14,172 nucleotides of DNA from Candidatus Kapaibacterium sp. Lineage in GTDB: Bacteria > Bacteroidota > Ignavibacteria > Kapaibacteriales > UBA2268. The stretch covers positions 1-14,172 of the forward strand of contig JAUQWR010000575.1 in NCBI GenBank assembly GCA_030835065.1, written 5' to 3'. The notes under the pieces were generated by a model that saw only the letters and a list, made by a program, of their open reading frames with translations, did no database searches and was not told the origin of the DNA. Position numbers and translations under genes: made by a program. This document shows positions 1-8,354 of the stretch, piece by piece (within the stretch, counting starts at the first letter, position 1; each line of letters begins with the position of its first letter).

Positions 1-1878
1 GAAGAACTTAACGAAAATAAATATATTATAAGTGCCCACGAACAAACAATTTCCGAATTGCTTGCTAAGACTTTAGGTGCACAAGCAGATAAAGAAGAGC
101 TTAGCGAAGCACTTAACAATTTGAGGGCAGACAATAGCCAAAACGAACAGAAAATCGATGCACTTACAGAAGAAATTATAATTCTCAATGATACAATTGC
201 TGATTTTGAGTTAATTAAGTCTGAACTTAATAGATTAAAATCTGATTATGACCTCGCGCAATCTGATTTGGAAATTGTAAGCAACCAAAAATATGATCTT
301 GAAAAGAAAATCAGCTTCATCGAAACTGAACTATCTGAAAAAAATAAACTTCTTAAAGAAGCTCAATTATATCAGGATGAGCTTATAGAAAATGTAGAAA
401 ATACTAATCTACGCACTTCTGAATTTGAATCTAAAATAAAAGAATTGAATGATGAAATTTCTAAGCTTAATAATGAATTGATTTCCAAGAATAATAGTTT
501 GCTCGAAAATCAAGGCAAACTTGCTATTATGGAATCTAAACTTAATATTCAAATGCTCGAAAATACTGAGCTTTCTGATGAAATTGAAAAATATTCAATT
601 CTTAAGAATAAATTTGAAATATTAGAAGATGAGTTTGCCCAAATTGAATCTGAAAATGAACAACTTAAAAAGCAAATATCCGATTTTGAATCACTAAAAT
701 CCGATTATGAAAAATCATTAAATCATACTAAAGAAAAAAATATTTCCCTTAATTCTTCTATTGATGAACTTAGTGCTGAGCTTGCCAAATTGAATGAAGA
801 AAATGAAAAATTAGTTCTTATTGAGCAAGAAAATGTAAACTTGGTGCAAGAATTAAAGCATTATAAATCACAATTTGAATCCACTCAAAAGCAAATTTCA
901 GAAAAATCAGATACTATAGAGAGATTAAGGCAATCAGTCGAAAACCTAAAATCTGACAACGACAAACTATATGAAGAGCTCGAAAAACAGATTTCTGCTT
1001 CCGACAAAGTCAATGATTATTCTGCTAAACTTAATGAATATGAACTTCAAATTGCTGAGTATAAAAACTTAATTTCTAATCTTGAAAATGAAACAAAAGT
1101 TCAGTCTCAAGAATATATACAAGTAAATGAAAAATTGTCCAGATTGGAAGCCGAAAGAAATAGTTTTGAAGAAAATTGCATTGAATTAAATAATCAATTA
1201 ACTAAACTTGCCGAATCGAACGATAATCTTCAAGTCGAAATTCAAACAATATTGAAAGATAAAAATACTTTAGAAACCAACTCAATTTCAATCCAGGATT
1301 TTTATGAAATGGATGAGAAATATAAAGATAGCCTAAGTAATTTAGAATCAATAAATAAGAGATACTCCGAGATTGAAATTATTGCTGAAGAAAGGCTGGA
1401 AGAAATCAAAAATCAACGCGAGCAACTCGTCGAATATTCTGCTTTAATCGCTGAGCTAAAATCTGATTCTGCAAAGCAAGATAGCTTAAAAGAGTCACTC
1501 GATTTTGCTGAAAAAACTATTGAACAATTAAAAGAGCTGCTTGACAATAAAACTCAAGAACTCGAAAAACTCGACAATATTATCAATGCATTAAAATCTG
1601 AAAATGATTATCTGAAAGAAAATTCCGGCAAATCCTCAGAAAATCAAATTGCTGAGCATAAGCCAGACGAATCTATACAAAACGATAAAATCAATATGTT
1701 GATTGATAGAATCGAAGCAATGGACGAAATGCTTAAAGCTCGTCACGATCAAGTTAATACACTCGATGATGAATTGAGAAAATTAGTTCATAGCAAGCAG
1801 GAAGATGATAAATCTAAAAGACAATTAGCTCTCAAATTGTCGAAATTTGTCGATAAATTAGAGGATATGAAAAAATGA
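1..1878 (+). CDS. Long coiled-coil protein (5'-partial)
   Basis: The frame is open from base 1, so the gene begins left of the window; 625 residues and the TGA stop are visible. The TTG at 58 is only an internal Leu codon. The sequence is almost wholly Glu, Lys, Leu, Asn, Ser, Ile and Asp in heptad-like spacing, as in long parallel coiled coils. I find no Trp, one Cys, and a single Pro at about visible residue 555. That Pro sits in a Ser/Glu/Asn-rich break (about 541-565) before a last helical segment of about 60 residues. No membrane segment, catalytic motif or globular domain is visible. The stop overlaps the start of the M15 peptidase gene by 4 bases, so the two are probably translated together. 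Resemblance to SMC/myosin-type coils would be compositional only. A structural or scaffolding role is inferred; I do not recognise the family. Confidence 0.85.
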   Translation, partial: EELNENKYIISAHEQTISELLAKTLGAQADKEELSEALNNLRADNSQNEQKIDALTEEIIILNDTIADFELIKSELNRLKSDYDLAQSDLEIVSNQKYDLEKKISFIETELSEKNKLLKEAQLYQDELIENVENTNLRTSEFESKIKELNDEISKLNNELISKNNSLLENQGKLAIMESKLNIQMLENTELSDEIEKYSILKNKFEILEDEFAQIESENEQLKKQISDFESLKSDYEKSLNHTKEKNISLNSSIDELSAELAKLNEENEKLVLIEQENVNLVQELKHYKSQFESTQKQISEKSDTIERLRQSVENLKSDNDKLYEELEKQISASDKVNDYSAKLNEYELQIAEYKNLISNLENETKVQSQEYIQVNEKLSRLEAERNSFEENCIELNNQLTKLAESNDNLQVEIQTILKDKNTLETNSISIQDFYEMDEKYKDSLSNLESINKRYSEIEIIAEERLEEIKNQREQLVEYSALIAELKSDSAKQDSLKESLDFAEKTIEQLKELLDNKTQELEKLDNIINALKSENDYLKENSGKSSENQIAEHKPDESIQNDKINMLIDRIEAMDEMLKARHDQVNTLDDELRKLVHSKQEDDKSKRQLALKLSKFVDKLEDMKK

Positions 1879-2486
1879 TAAATCAAATTAAGTCAACATT
1901 GCTTATTTTATTTGTTTTCATGACTTTAAGCAGCTTTAATTCAAAAGATGTTATTATCGATAGCAACTTAAGTTTTGATGAAGCAATAAAAACATCGCCT
2001 GCACCGGCAGATATTATTAATGAATTGACTTTAGTGAATGTTGAATATTATTCGACAGATAGTAAGTTGCACAGAGGTCAACTAGTTGTAAATAAATCAG
2101 TTGCTTCAGATGTCAAAGAAATATTTGAGTTAATTAAGTCCATCAAATTTCCAGTGAATAAATGCATTCCGATGGTAAAATATAAATGGTCTGATTCTGC
2201 TTCAATGCAAGACAACAATAGTTCTTCATTTTGTTATCGAACAATTGCAGGAACAAATAGAATATCAAAACATGCTATGGGCAAAGCAGTAGATATTAAT
2301 CCATTTTTCAATCCTGTAATTTATGAAGACGGAAAAATTTCTCCTAAAGGTGCCAATTACAACCCCAAAAAGCCCGGAACTTTCAGCTCTGATAACCCAA
2401 TTGTAAAAAAATTCATTGAATTAGGTTGGCGATGGGGAGGGAATTTCCAATCATTTAAAGATTATCACCATTTCGACAAAGAATAA
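1875..2486 (+). CDS. Exported M15-family zinc peptidase (peptidoglycan peptidase-like)
   Basis: This 203-residue protein has an N-terminal hydrophobic stretch (about 6-20) after a Lys, consistent with a signal peptide or a single anchor; no lipobox Cys is seen. The C-terminal half carries the M15 metallopeptidase signature. It has SKHAMGKAVD with His133 and Asp140 as zinc ligands, then GWRWGG (184-189), then DYHHFD with Asp196 as likely catalytic base and His199 as third ligand. The D-x-x-H spacing and small size fit the M15C/VanY-like group of D,D-carboxypeptidases and L-alanyl-D-glutamate endopeptidases, so the expected substrate is peptidoglycan stem peptides in the periplasm. The exact bond cut cannot be told from sequence. 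The ATG lies inside the upstream coiled-coil gene (ATGA overlap), which supports this start and translational coupling. All expected metal ligands are present, so it is probably active. Confidence 0.9.
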   Translation: MINQIKSTLLILFVFMTLSSFNSKDVIIDSNLSFDEAIKTSPAPADIINELTLVNVEYYSTDSKLHRGQLVVNKSVASDVKEIFELIKSIKFPVNKCIPMVKYKWSDSASMQDNNSSSFCYRTIAGTNRISKHAMGKAVDINPFFNPVIYEDGKISPKGANYNPKKPGTFSSDNPIVKKFIELGWRWGGNFQSFKDYHHFDKE

Positions 2487-2523
2487 ACAAATATTAATAT
2501 AAAACGATGCAATAATATGCCCT

Positions 2524-2555
2524 AAATTACCGTTTCTCAATTAATAGGGTAATTT
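2524..2555. repeat. Inverted repeat upstream of the sensor kinase
   Basis: AAATTACC at 2524-2531 is the perfect inverse of GGTAATTT at 2548-2555, with a 16-base spacer, ending 16 bases before the preferred kinase start. A second overlapping pair, CCCTA (2520-2524) with TAGGG (2545-2549), would compete with the first. It could be an operator or a weak mRNA hairpin. It lacks the G+C-rich stem and clean T-run of a good terminator. Function is unknown. Confidence 0.4.
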
Positions 2556-2571
2556 TCCAAAACGGGTGTTT

Positions 2572-5500
2572 ATGCTTAAGGACATGAAGTTGCGCAACAA
2601 GTTTCTTGTTGTTTTTTTACCGATTTATATTGTTACTTTGTTGCTTTTAATCGGCTATTTCTACTATAATATAAAGCTTCATTTGATGGAAACAGCCGTT
2701 ACAGAAGCAAAGCTTAATTCTCAATATTACGGTGCAATTATTGGTGGCAAGCTAAATGGTTTCTATCAATCCTTAAATAATTCTTCAAAATTCTTTTCAA
2801 ATATATATTCTTACCCTGAATCTGAAAGAAGAACTCTAATTAATACATATATTAAAAAAATATTTGAAGAGAGTCCGGAGTTTCAAGCTTTATGGACAAT
2901 ATGGGAACCAAATTCTATTGATTCTTATGATGAACAATATTTAAAACTAGGGCAAGGTATCAAATCTTATGGTAGTTTTGGAACATCGTGGTACCGCGAC
3001 GTACAAACCAATATTATAAAAAATATAATTCCATATCCTTATGACTATGACGGTGATTATTATAAATTGCCAAAGCAAACTCTAAAACCCCAAATTATTA
3101 ATCCATATTTTTATTCTTACGATGGTGTGCAAGCCACTGCAATACTTGAAACTTCAATAGTATTTCCTATTATTGTCAATGGTAGTTTCAAAGGTGTAAT
3201 TGGAGCTGATATAAGTTTAGATTTTCTTCAAAAAATGATTACCAAAATAAAACCTTATGGCAGCGGCTATGCTATTATGTTGTCTAATAGCGGTATGCGA
3301 ATTGCTCAAAACCGTAAGGAAATGATTGGTATTAATTTTTGGGAGCGAAATAACCTTACACCAGAGCAAGTTGAATATTCAAAAAATGCTGTAAAAAATG
3401 GGGAAGAGTTTCATCTGGAGAAAATTGCATATAGCACCGGCATCAAATCATTTCAATACTATTCGCCAATAAAAATTGCTGAAATAAATAATCCATGGTA
3501 TATTGGTATTATTATTCCTCTTGATGAATTTGAAAGTTCGGTTACTAGACTTGTTATCATTATGTCTCTACTTGGACTGGTTTTTATGGTCGGCGGTATT
3601 GTACTTACTGTCCGCCTATCCAACCGAATAGTGGAGCCAATAAACAACATAGCAAGCATTGCCACACAAATAAGCGAAGGCAAATCAATGCTTGTTGAAG
3701 TTAATTCTAAAGATGAAGTAGGAATTTTGGCAAATGCATTCAATCGAATGACTGAAAATTTAAGCGATATTATCAATCAAATGAATAGGACTAATGAGCT
3801 ATTTATTATCACTCAAAATACTGCTAAAATTTCTTCTTGGGAATTAGATTTATCAACTACTCTATTCACTTGGATGCTTCAAATTGACCAATTATTTGAA
3901 ATGAAACATGTACTGAGGATTACACGACTATCAGATTTAGAATCCAGAATACATGAAGAAGATAAATTCAATTTTAAACAAGCTTTCAAAAATTCAATTG
4001 AAAGCAAATATCCATTGATTATTAGCTTTAGATTCAAGCTTTCTGACGGCACTTATCGGTGGATGCTTCTAAATGGAAATTTTATTAATGATGCCAATAT
4101 TGATTCAACTCGTATGATTGGCGTTTGTATGGATATTAATGATCTAAAAGAATCCAATGCCATTCAACAAAGATTAGCTGCTGTAATCGAGCAATCTTCT
4201 GATATTATCATTATTTTTGATAATCATAACAGAAGAATATTTGCCAACAAAGCATTTGACAACTTCAATAAATTTCATGGATTTACTGAATATGACAATT
4301 ATTCTTTTTTACTTCCTCTAAATCCTGAAAGAAAGAAAATTTTAGAATCTATTTATTCAAAATTATCAAACAAAGAAAATTGGAATGATGAGATTGTATT
4401 TAAAAATAATGGTTCGCACATTACACTTGAAGCCATGATATTTGGGATCTTCGATTATAATGGAAAAATTACTCACTATGTTCAAATTTGTAGAGATATA
4501 ACTGATAAAAAACTTTTTGATGAAAAATTAAGACAAGCCCAGAAAATGGAAGCAATTGGCATACTTGCCGGAGGAGTAGCTCACGATTTTAACAATATTC
4601 TTTCTGCAATCATTACCAGTAGCGAATTAGCCAAAATGGCTTCTCCAAATAGCTCTGCAAATCAATATATAGACTTGATTCTTAAAGCATCTGATCGCGC
4701 AAAAAATATTACAAAACAAATACTCACTTTCAGTAGAATGAAAAATCAAGATAAGTCTGTTATTAATGTTAATTCAATTCTTGATGAAGTCAAATACTTG
4801 CTCGACGAAACATTCCAATCAAAATATAAGATAAATATCAAATCCGATTTTAAAAATGCACTTGTTAATGCAGACTCAGTTCAACTTCACCAGGTATTAA
4901 TGAATTTATGTACTAATGCTTATCAAGCTATGAATAATACCGGCAAAGGAACTCAAATATTAATAAGTCTGTCCAAAATTTCTAAAGAGGATCTTGCCGC
5001 TTTAAACAAAATTGAATCTATCGATAGAGATTATGTTCAAATTACTGTAGAAGACGATGGGCCCGGAATACCTAATGATATAGTTAATAAAATATTCGAT
5101 CCATTCTTTACTACAAAAAAAGTAGGCGAAGGCACTGGTTTAGGTTTGGCGGTGACTCAAGGCATAATTGCAGGACATAATGGTGAATTATTTGTTGAAT
5201 CGCAAGTAGGTAATGGTGCTAAGTTCGTTATTTTACTTCCGCTATCAGAATCAACAAAAATTGATGATACTATTGATGATCCAGATACAATCAAAACTGG
5301 TAACGAAAGAGTATTAGTAGTTGACGATGAAGAATTTATCGCTAATACAACAAAGCTTTTACTTGAAAAATATGGCTATACTGTAGATTCATTCACTGAT
5401 TCTATAGAAGCTTATGATAAACTTTTATCGTCTATGAATGACTATGAATTGATTATTCTCGACCAAATTATGCCAAATATGACCGGATTAGATTTAGCTT

Positions 5501-5679
5501 TCAATATTAGGAAGATGGGAAATAATACTCCAATAATTATTTGTTCTGGATATAACGAATCTTTTACTGAAACGACCAAAGAGGATTACGATATTCAGGC
5601 AATTCTAATGAAACCTTTAAATAAGGCAGATTTATTGAATTCAATCCGAAAAGTATTAGATGAATCAACACAATCATAA
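2572..5679 (+). CDS. Hybrid sensor histidine kinase with dCache, HAMP, two PAS domains and a C-terminal receiver
   Basis: This protein has about 1035 residues from the ATG at 2572. A GTG at 2566 and an ATG at 2584 are alternatives, and none has a good ribosome site. Order: membrane segment (about 10-30); extracytoplasmic dCache-like sensor (about 35-320) with the closing motif FKGVIGADIS; second membrane segment (about 326-348); HAMP (350-402); PAS_3-like domain (about 410-525); second PAS (536-655); HisKA with VAHDFNNIL and phosphorylated His671; HATPase with N-box near 778, DDGPGIP near 828 and GTGLGLAV near 853; and a receiver with acidic pair DD near 918-919, phospho-acceptor Asp964 in LDQIMPNMTG, and Lys1014. 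All key catalytic residues are present. It should autophosphorylate on ligand binding and pass phosphate to its own receiver, then to an unlinked phosphotransfer or regulator protein, since no partner gene lies nearby. The ligand cannot be deduced. Confidence 0.93.
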   Translation: MLKDMKLRNKFLVVFLPIYIVTLLLLIGYFYYNIKLHLMETAVTEAKLNSQYYGAIIGGKLNGFYQSLNNSSKFFSNIYSYPESERRTLINTYIKKIFEESPEFQALWTIWEPNSIDSYDEQYLKLGQGIKSYGSFGTSWYRDVQTNIIKNIIPYPYDYDGDYYKLPKQTLKPQIINPYFYSYDGVQATAILETSIVFPIIVNGSFKGVIGADISLDFLQKMITKIKPYGSGYAIMLSNSGMRIAQNRKEMIGINFWERNNLTPEQVEYSKNAVKNGEEFHLEKIAYSTGIKSFQYYSPIKIAEINNPWYIGIIIPLDEFESSVTRLVIIMSLLGLVFMVGGIVLTVRLSNRIVEPINNIASIATQISEGKSMLVEVNSKDEVGILANAFNRMTENLSDIINQMNRTNELFIITQNTAKISSWELDLSTTLFTWMLQIDQLFEMKHVLRITRLSDLESRIHEEDKFNFKQAFKNSIESKYPLIISFRFKLSDGTYRWMLLNGNFINDANIDSTRMIGVCMDINDLKESNAIQQRLAAVIEQSSDIIIIFDNHNRRIFANKAFDNFNKFHGFTEYDNYSFLLPLNPERKKILESIYSKLSNKENWNDEIVFKNNGSHITLEAMIFGIFDYNGKITHYVQICRDITDKKLFDEKLRQAQKMEAIGILAGGVAHDFNNILSAIITSSELAKMASPNSSANQYIDLILKASDRAKNITKQILTFSRMKNQDKSVINVNSILDEVKYLLDETFQSKYKINIKSDFKNALVNADSVQLHQVLMNLCTNAYQAMNNTGKGTQILISLSKISKEDLAALNKIESIDRDYVQITVEDDGPGIPNDIVNKIFDPFFTTKKVGEGTGLGLAVTQGIIAGHNGELFVESQVGNGAKFVILLPLSESTKIDDTIDDPDTIKTGNERVLVVDDEEFIANTTKLLLEKYGYTVDSFTDSIEAYDKLLSSMNDYELIILDQIMPNMTGLDLAFNIRKMGNNTPIIICSGYNESFTETTKEDYDIQAILMKPLNKADLLNSIRKVLDESTQS

Positions 5680-5810
5680 TCAAGATTGCAGGAAGATGTA
5701 ATTGATATACATATCATGTACTTAACGGAAGTAGTGCCTTTTTAGAGATAAATTAATCTTCGAATTTTTCGTATATTGCATCAAAATGTTTAACAAATTT
5801 AGAAAATCTC

Positions 5811-7490
5811 ATGGCTGACGATAATAAAATTATTTTCTCAATGGTTGGAGTAAGCAAAATATTCCCACCAAGCAAACAAGTTTTGAAAGATATATATTTA
5901 TCTTTCTTCTACGGTGCAAAAATCGGTATAATCGGTTTGAACGGCTCCGGTAAATCTACTCTTTTACGTATTATCGCCGGCGAAGAAACATCATACGATG
6001 GTAAAGTTGTTTTTTCACCAGGCTATTCTGTTGGTTATCTTCCTCAGGAACCAATTCTCGACGATTCACTAACAGTGAAAGATGTCGTTTTGCAAGGCGT
6101 TCAGGAAGTTGCAGATTTGCTTAAAGAATATGAAGAGATAAGCATGAAATTTGCAGAAGTAACTGACGATGACGAAATGAATAAGCTTTTAGACCGCCAA
6201 GGTGAATTGACAGACTTATTGGATAAGCACGATGCATGGGAACTCGACAACAAACTCGAAAGAGCTATGGATGCTCTTAGATGCCCGCCCGGAGATTGGA
6301 AAATTGAAAATTTATCCGGTGGAGAGCGTCGCAGAGTTGCTCTTACACGCTTGTTACTAAAGCAACCAGATATATTGCTTCTCGATGAGCCTACCAACCA
6401 CTTGGATGCAGAATCTATTCATTGGCTCGAACAGCATTTGCAGCAATACAAGGGAACAGTTATTGCCATCACTCACGATAGATACTTCCTCGATAATGTA
6501 GCAGGTTGGATTTTAGAATTAGACAGAGGTGAGGGCATTCCTTGGAAAGGTAATTATTCTTCTTGGTTGGACCAAAAAGCTAAAAGATTAGAACTCGAAG
6601 GCAAAGCTGAATCTAAACGCAGAAAGACTCTCGAAAGAGAATTGGATTGGGTCAGAATGTCGCCTAAAGCACGTCATGCTAAATCTAAAGCTAGATTGAG
6701 TGCTTACGAAAACTTATTGAACCAAGATGTAAGAGAAAAAGAAGAGCAATTGGAAATTACTATTCCTAATGGTCCAAGATTAGGAAATAAAGTTATTGAA
6801 GCAAATAGTATTGCCAAAGCCTATGGAGATAAGCTCTTATTTGACAATCTCAGTTTTACTCTTCCACCAGCTGGCATTGTAGGCGTTATTGGTCCTAACG
6901 GTGCAGGTAAAACCACTCTCTTCCGCCTTATTATGGGGCACGAAACTCCAGATACTGGAGATTTTTCGGTTGGTGAAACTGTTAAAATTGGATATGTGGA
7001 CCAAGCTCATACTGATATTGACCCTGAAAAAACTGTTTGGCAGGTTGTTTCCGGTGGCGACGAAGATATTTCGCTCGGCGGGCGCACAATGAGTTCAAGA
7101 GCTTATGTAGCAAGATTTAATTTTAGTGGTGCAGACCAACAGAAAAAATGTGGCTACTTGTCTGGTGGCGAAAGAAACAGACTTCATTTAGCTCTAACAT
7201 TGCGTTCGGAAGCTAATGTTTTGCTTCTTGACGAACCTACAAACGATATTGACGTAAACACATTAAGAGCACTCGAAGAAGGTCTTGAAAATTTTGCCGG
7301 TTGTGCAGTGGTTATATCTCACGATAGATGGTTTTTAGATAGAATTGCAACACATATTTTGGCATTCGAAGGAGATTCGGAAGTTACATTCTTCGAAGGC
7401 GGCTATTCTGATTATGTTGATTATAAGAAGAAACAAGGAATAGACGTTACACCTCACAGGCTGAAGTATAAGAAATTGATGAAAGATTAA
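5811..7490 (+). CDS. ettA: Energy-dependent translational throttle protein EttA (ABC-F ATPase)
   Basis: This 559-residue protein is close to the 555 residues of E. coli EttA and shares its characteristic opening (VSKIFPPSKQVLKDIYLSFF). It has two ABC ATPase domains and no membrane segment, the hallmark of the ABC-F class. Domain 1: Walker A GLNGSGKST (42-50), arm insertion (about 95-140), signature LSGGE (168-172), Walker B LLLDEPTNHLD with catalytic Glu193, His222. The charged linker with the P-site-tRNA-interaction region is at about 240-322. Domain 2: Walker A GPNGAGKTT (361-369), signature LSGGE (450-454), LLLDEPTNDID with Glu475, His504. In E. coli the protein binds the ribosomal E site and gates entry into elongation according to the ATP/ADP ratio. 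It appears to be transcribed alone and ends at a strong hairpin. The assignment over other ABC-F members (Uup, YbiT, YheS) rests on this N-terminus and the full-length match. Confidence 0.96.
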   Translation: MADDNKIIFSMVGVSKIFPPSKQVLKDIYLSFFYGAKIGIIGLNGSGKSTLLRIIAGEETSYDGKVVFSPGYSVGYLPQEPILDDSLTVKDVVLQGVQEVADLLKEYEEISMKFAEVTDDDEMNKLLDRQGELTDLLDKHDAWELDNKLERAMDALRCPPGDWKIENLSGGERRRVALTRLLLKQPDILLLDEPTNHLDAESIHWLEQHLQQYKGTVIAITHDRYFLDNVAGWILELDRGEGIPWKGNYSSWLDQKAKRLELEGKAESKRRKTLERELDWVRMSPKARHAKSKARLSAYENLLNQDVREKEEQLEITIPNGPRLGNKVIEANSIAKAYGDKLLFDNLSFTLPPAGIVGVIGPNGAGKTTLFRLIMGHETPDTGDFSVGETVKIGYVDQAHTDIDPEKTVWQVVSGGDEDISLGGRTMSSRAYVARFNFSGADQQKKCGYLSGGERNRLHLALTLRSEANVLLLDEPTNDIDVNTLRALEEGLENFAGCAVVISHDRWFLDRIATHILAFEGDSEVTFFEGGYSDYVDYKKKQGIDVTPHRLKYKKLMKD

Positions 7491-7503
7491 TTTTAAAAAT
7501 ACT

Positions 7504-7533
7504 AAAGGGCTGAACACTATGAATCAGCCCTTT
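7504..7533. terminator. Bidirectional Rho-independent terminator between convergent genes
   Basis: A perfect 10-bp stem (AAAGGGCTGA at 7504-7513, TCAGCCCTTT at 7524-7533) encloses a 10-base loop. On the plus strand it is followed by a short T-run and TTGTTAATTAATT. On the minus strand the stem is followed by TAGTATTTTTAAAA. It begins 13 bases after the ettA stop and 29 bases beyond the TonB-family stop, so it can end transcription from both sides. Confidence 0.85.
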
Positions 7534-7562
7534 TGTTAATTAATTCTATTAAGCAAAAATAT

Positions 7563-8339
7563 TTATCTGAGTTTGAAAGTAAATGGAATAATTCCAACCA
7601 TTTCTTTATTTTCTTTTAGTGGGTTGAACCTCCACTGACGCAGAGCATCCATAGCTGCTTTTTCGAGTCGAGGATCTGCTTTTTGTAATGGAATCATCTG
7701 GCTCACAGTACCATCGGGTTTTACAATAAATCTGATTTTTATTTGAGCAGATGTATTTACACCTGGAGGAAATACAGGCGGTTTACGGTTTAATACAATT
7801 CTATTTCCGCCGCCACCCCAATCAATATCACCAAAACCTAATCCGGCGCCTCTACCGGTACCAGTAAAAGAAATACCTGACCCATCAAGCGAACCATTAG
7901 GACTTCCTGTGTTGCGCGCATCCGATCCACCATTATTTGTATTGTTTTTATCAGAAGGCAATGTATTAGTCGGCACCAAATTCGAACTTTGAGTAATATC
8001 AGTCGATGCGGGATTTGTTGTAGCTTTGGTCTGAGCAGAAGTTTCCGCATCATGCAATGAACTCGGAGGAGTATTGCCTTTGTGCATAGCGCCGCGCTCT
8101 GTCAAGTTGCCACTTGACACTCCTGTACCGTCGCCATCACCAAAATTTAAAATAGTAATAGGTATTAAATTTGATTTTGTAGGTCTTTCATCAACTCGAA
8201 TATCTCTGAAACTTCCTATGAGAAGTACAAGCAAAAGAACTATAGGAGCGCAGATTGCAAAAGCTTTGGCAGTATTTTTATGCCAAGGCATTTTGAATTG
8301 CAAGACTTGCTTTTCTTCATATAATGTCGATTGAAACAT
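7563..8339 (-). CDS. TonB-family protein with C-terminal TonB domain
   Basis: This 258-residue protein has a short cytoplasmic N-terminus, one membrane segment (about 25-43), a periplasmic linker (about 44-184) and a C-terminal TonB domain (about 185-258). The last shows the family pattern: PPVFPPG, then KIRFIVKPDGTVSQ, then LEKAAMDALRQWRFNP, then IPFTFKLR. TonB proteins pass energy from an ExbB/ExbD-type motor to outer-membrane receptors; no motor gene is seen here. The linker is Gly/Ser/Thr/Asn-rich instead of the usual Pro/Lys-rich type. It is the last gene of the minus-strand operon, 13 bases after the SPOR gene, with a G-run placed as a ribosome site. It could equally be one of the TonB-domain proteins that serve as scaffolds; I cannot tell whether it works with the neighbouring barrel protein. 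No symbol is given because genomes of this type often carry several paralogues. Confidence 0.9.
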   Translation of the reverse strand: MFQSTLYEEKQVLQFKMPWHKNTAKAFAICAPIVLLLVLLIGSFRDIRVDERPTKSNLIPITILNFGDGDGTGVSSGNLTERGAMHKGNTPPSSLHDAETSAQTKATTNPASTDITQSSNLVPTNTLPSDKNNTNNGGSDARNTGSPNGSLDGSGISFTGTGRGAGLGFGDIDWGGGGNRIVLNRKPPVFPPGVNTSAQIKIRFIVKPDGTVSQMIPLQKADPRLEKAAMDALRQWRFNPLKENKEMVGIIPFTFKLR

Positions 8340-8348
8340 TTATTATTT

Positions 8349-8354
8349 CCCCCT
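8349..8354 (-). promoter_or_regulatory. Possible ribosome binding site of the TonB-family gene
   Basis: On the minus strand AGGGGG lies 9 bases before the ATG and overlaps the TAG stop of the SPOR gene. A G-run can pair with the 16S CCUCC tail with one G-U wobble. It stands out because the other genes here lack a convincing site at normal spacing, and it suggests coupled translation. Confidence 0.4.

Noticed and set aside
58..60. TTG as the start of the coiled-coil gene
   Set aside because: The same frame is open back to base 1 with the same coiled-coil composition, so this is an internal Leu codon and the gene is partial.
3459..3776. Minus-strand open frame inside the sensor kinase gene
   Set aside because: It is antisense to the second membrane segment and HAMP domain; no ribosome site or family resemblance.
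5703..5716. Small inverted repeat TGATAT-AC-ATATCA before ettA
   Set aside because: Six-base AT-only arms are expected by chance in such AT-rich DNA and no paired site was found.
5772..5778. TATATTG as a Bacteroidota-type -7 promoter box for ettA
   Set aside because: It misses a base of the TAnnTTTG consensus and I found no TTTG box at the right distance upstream.
6101..6397. Minus-strand open frame inside ettA
   Set aside because: It is antisense to the conserved first ABC domain, whose coding frame is certain.
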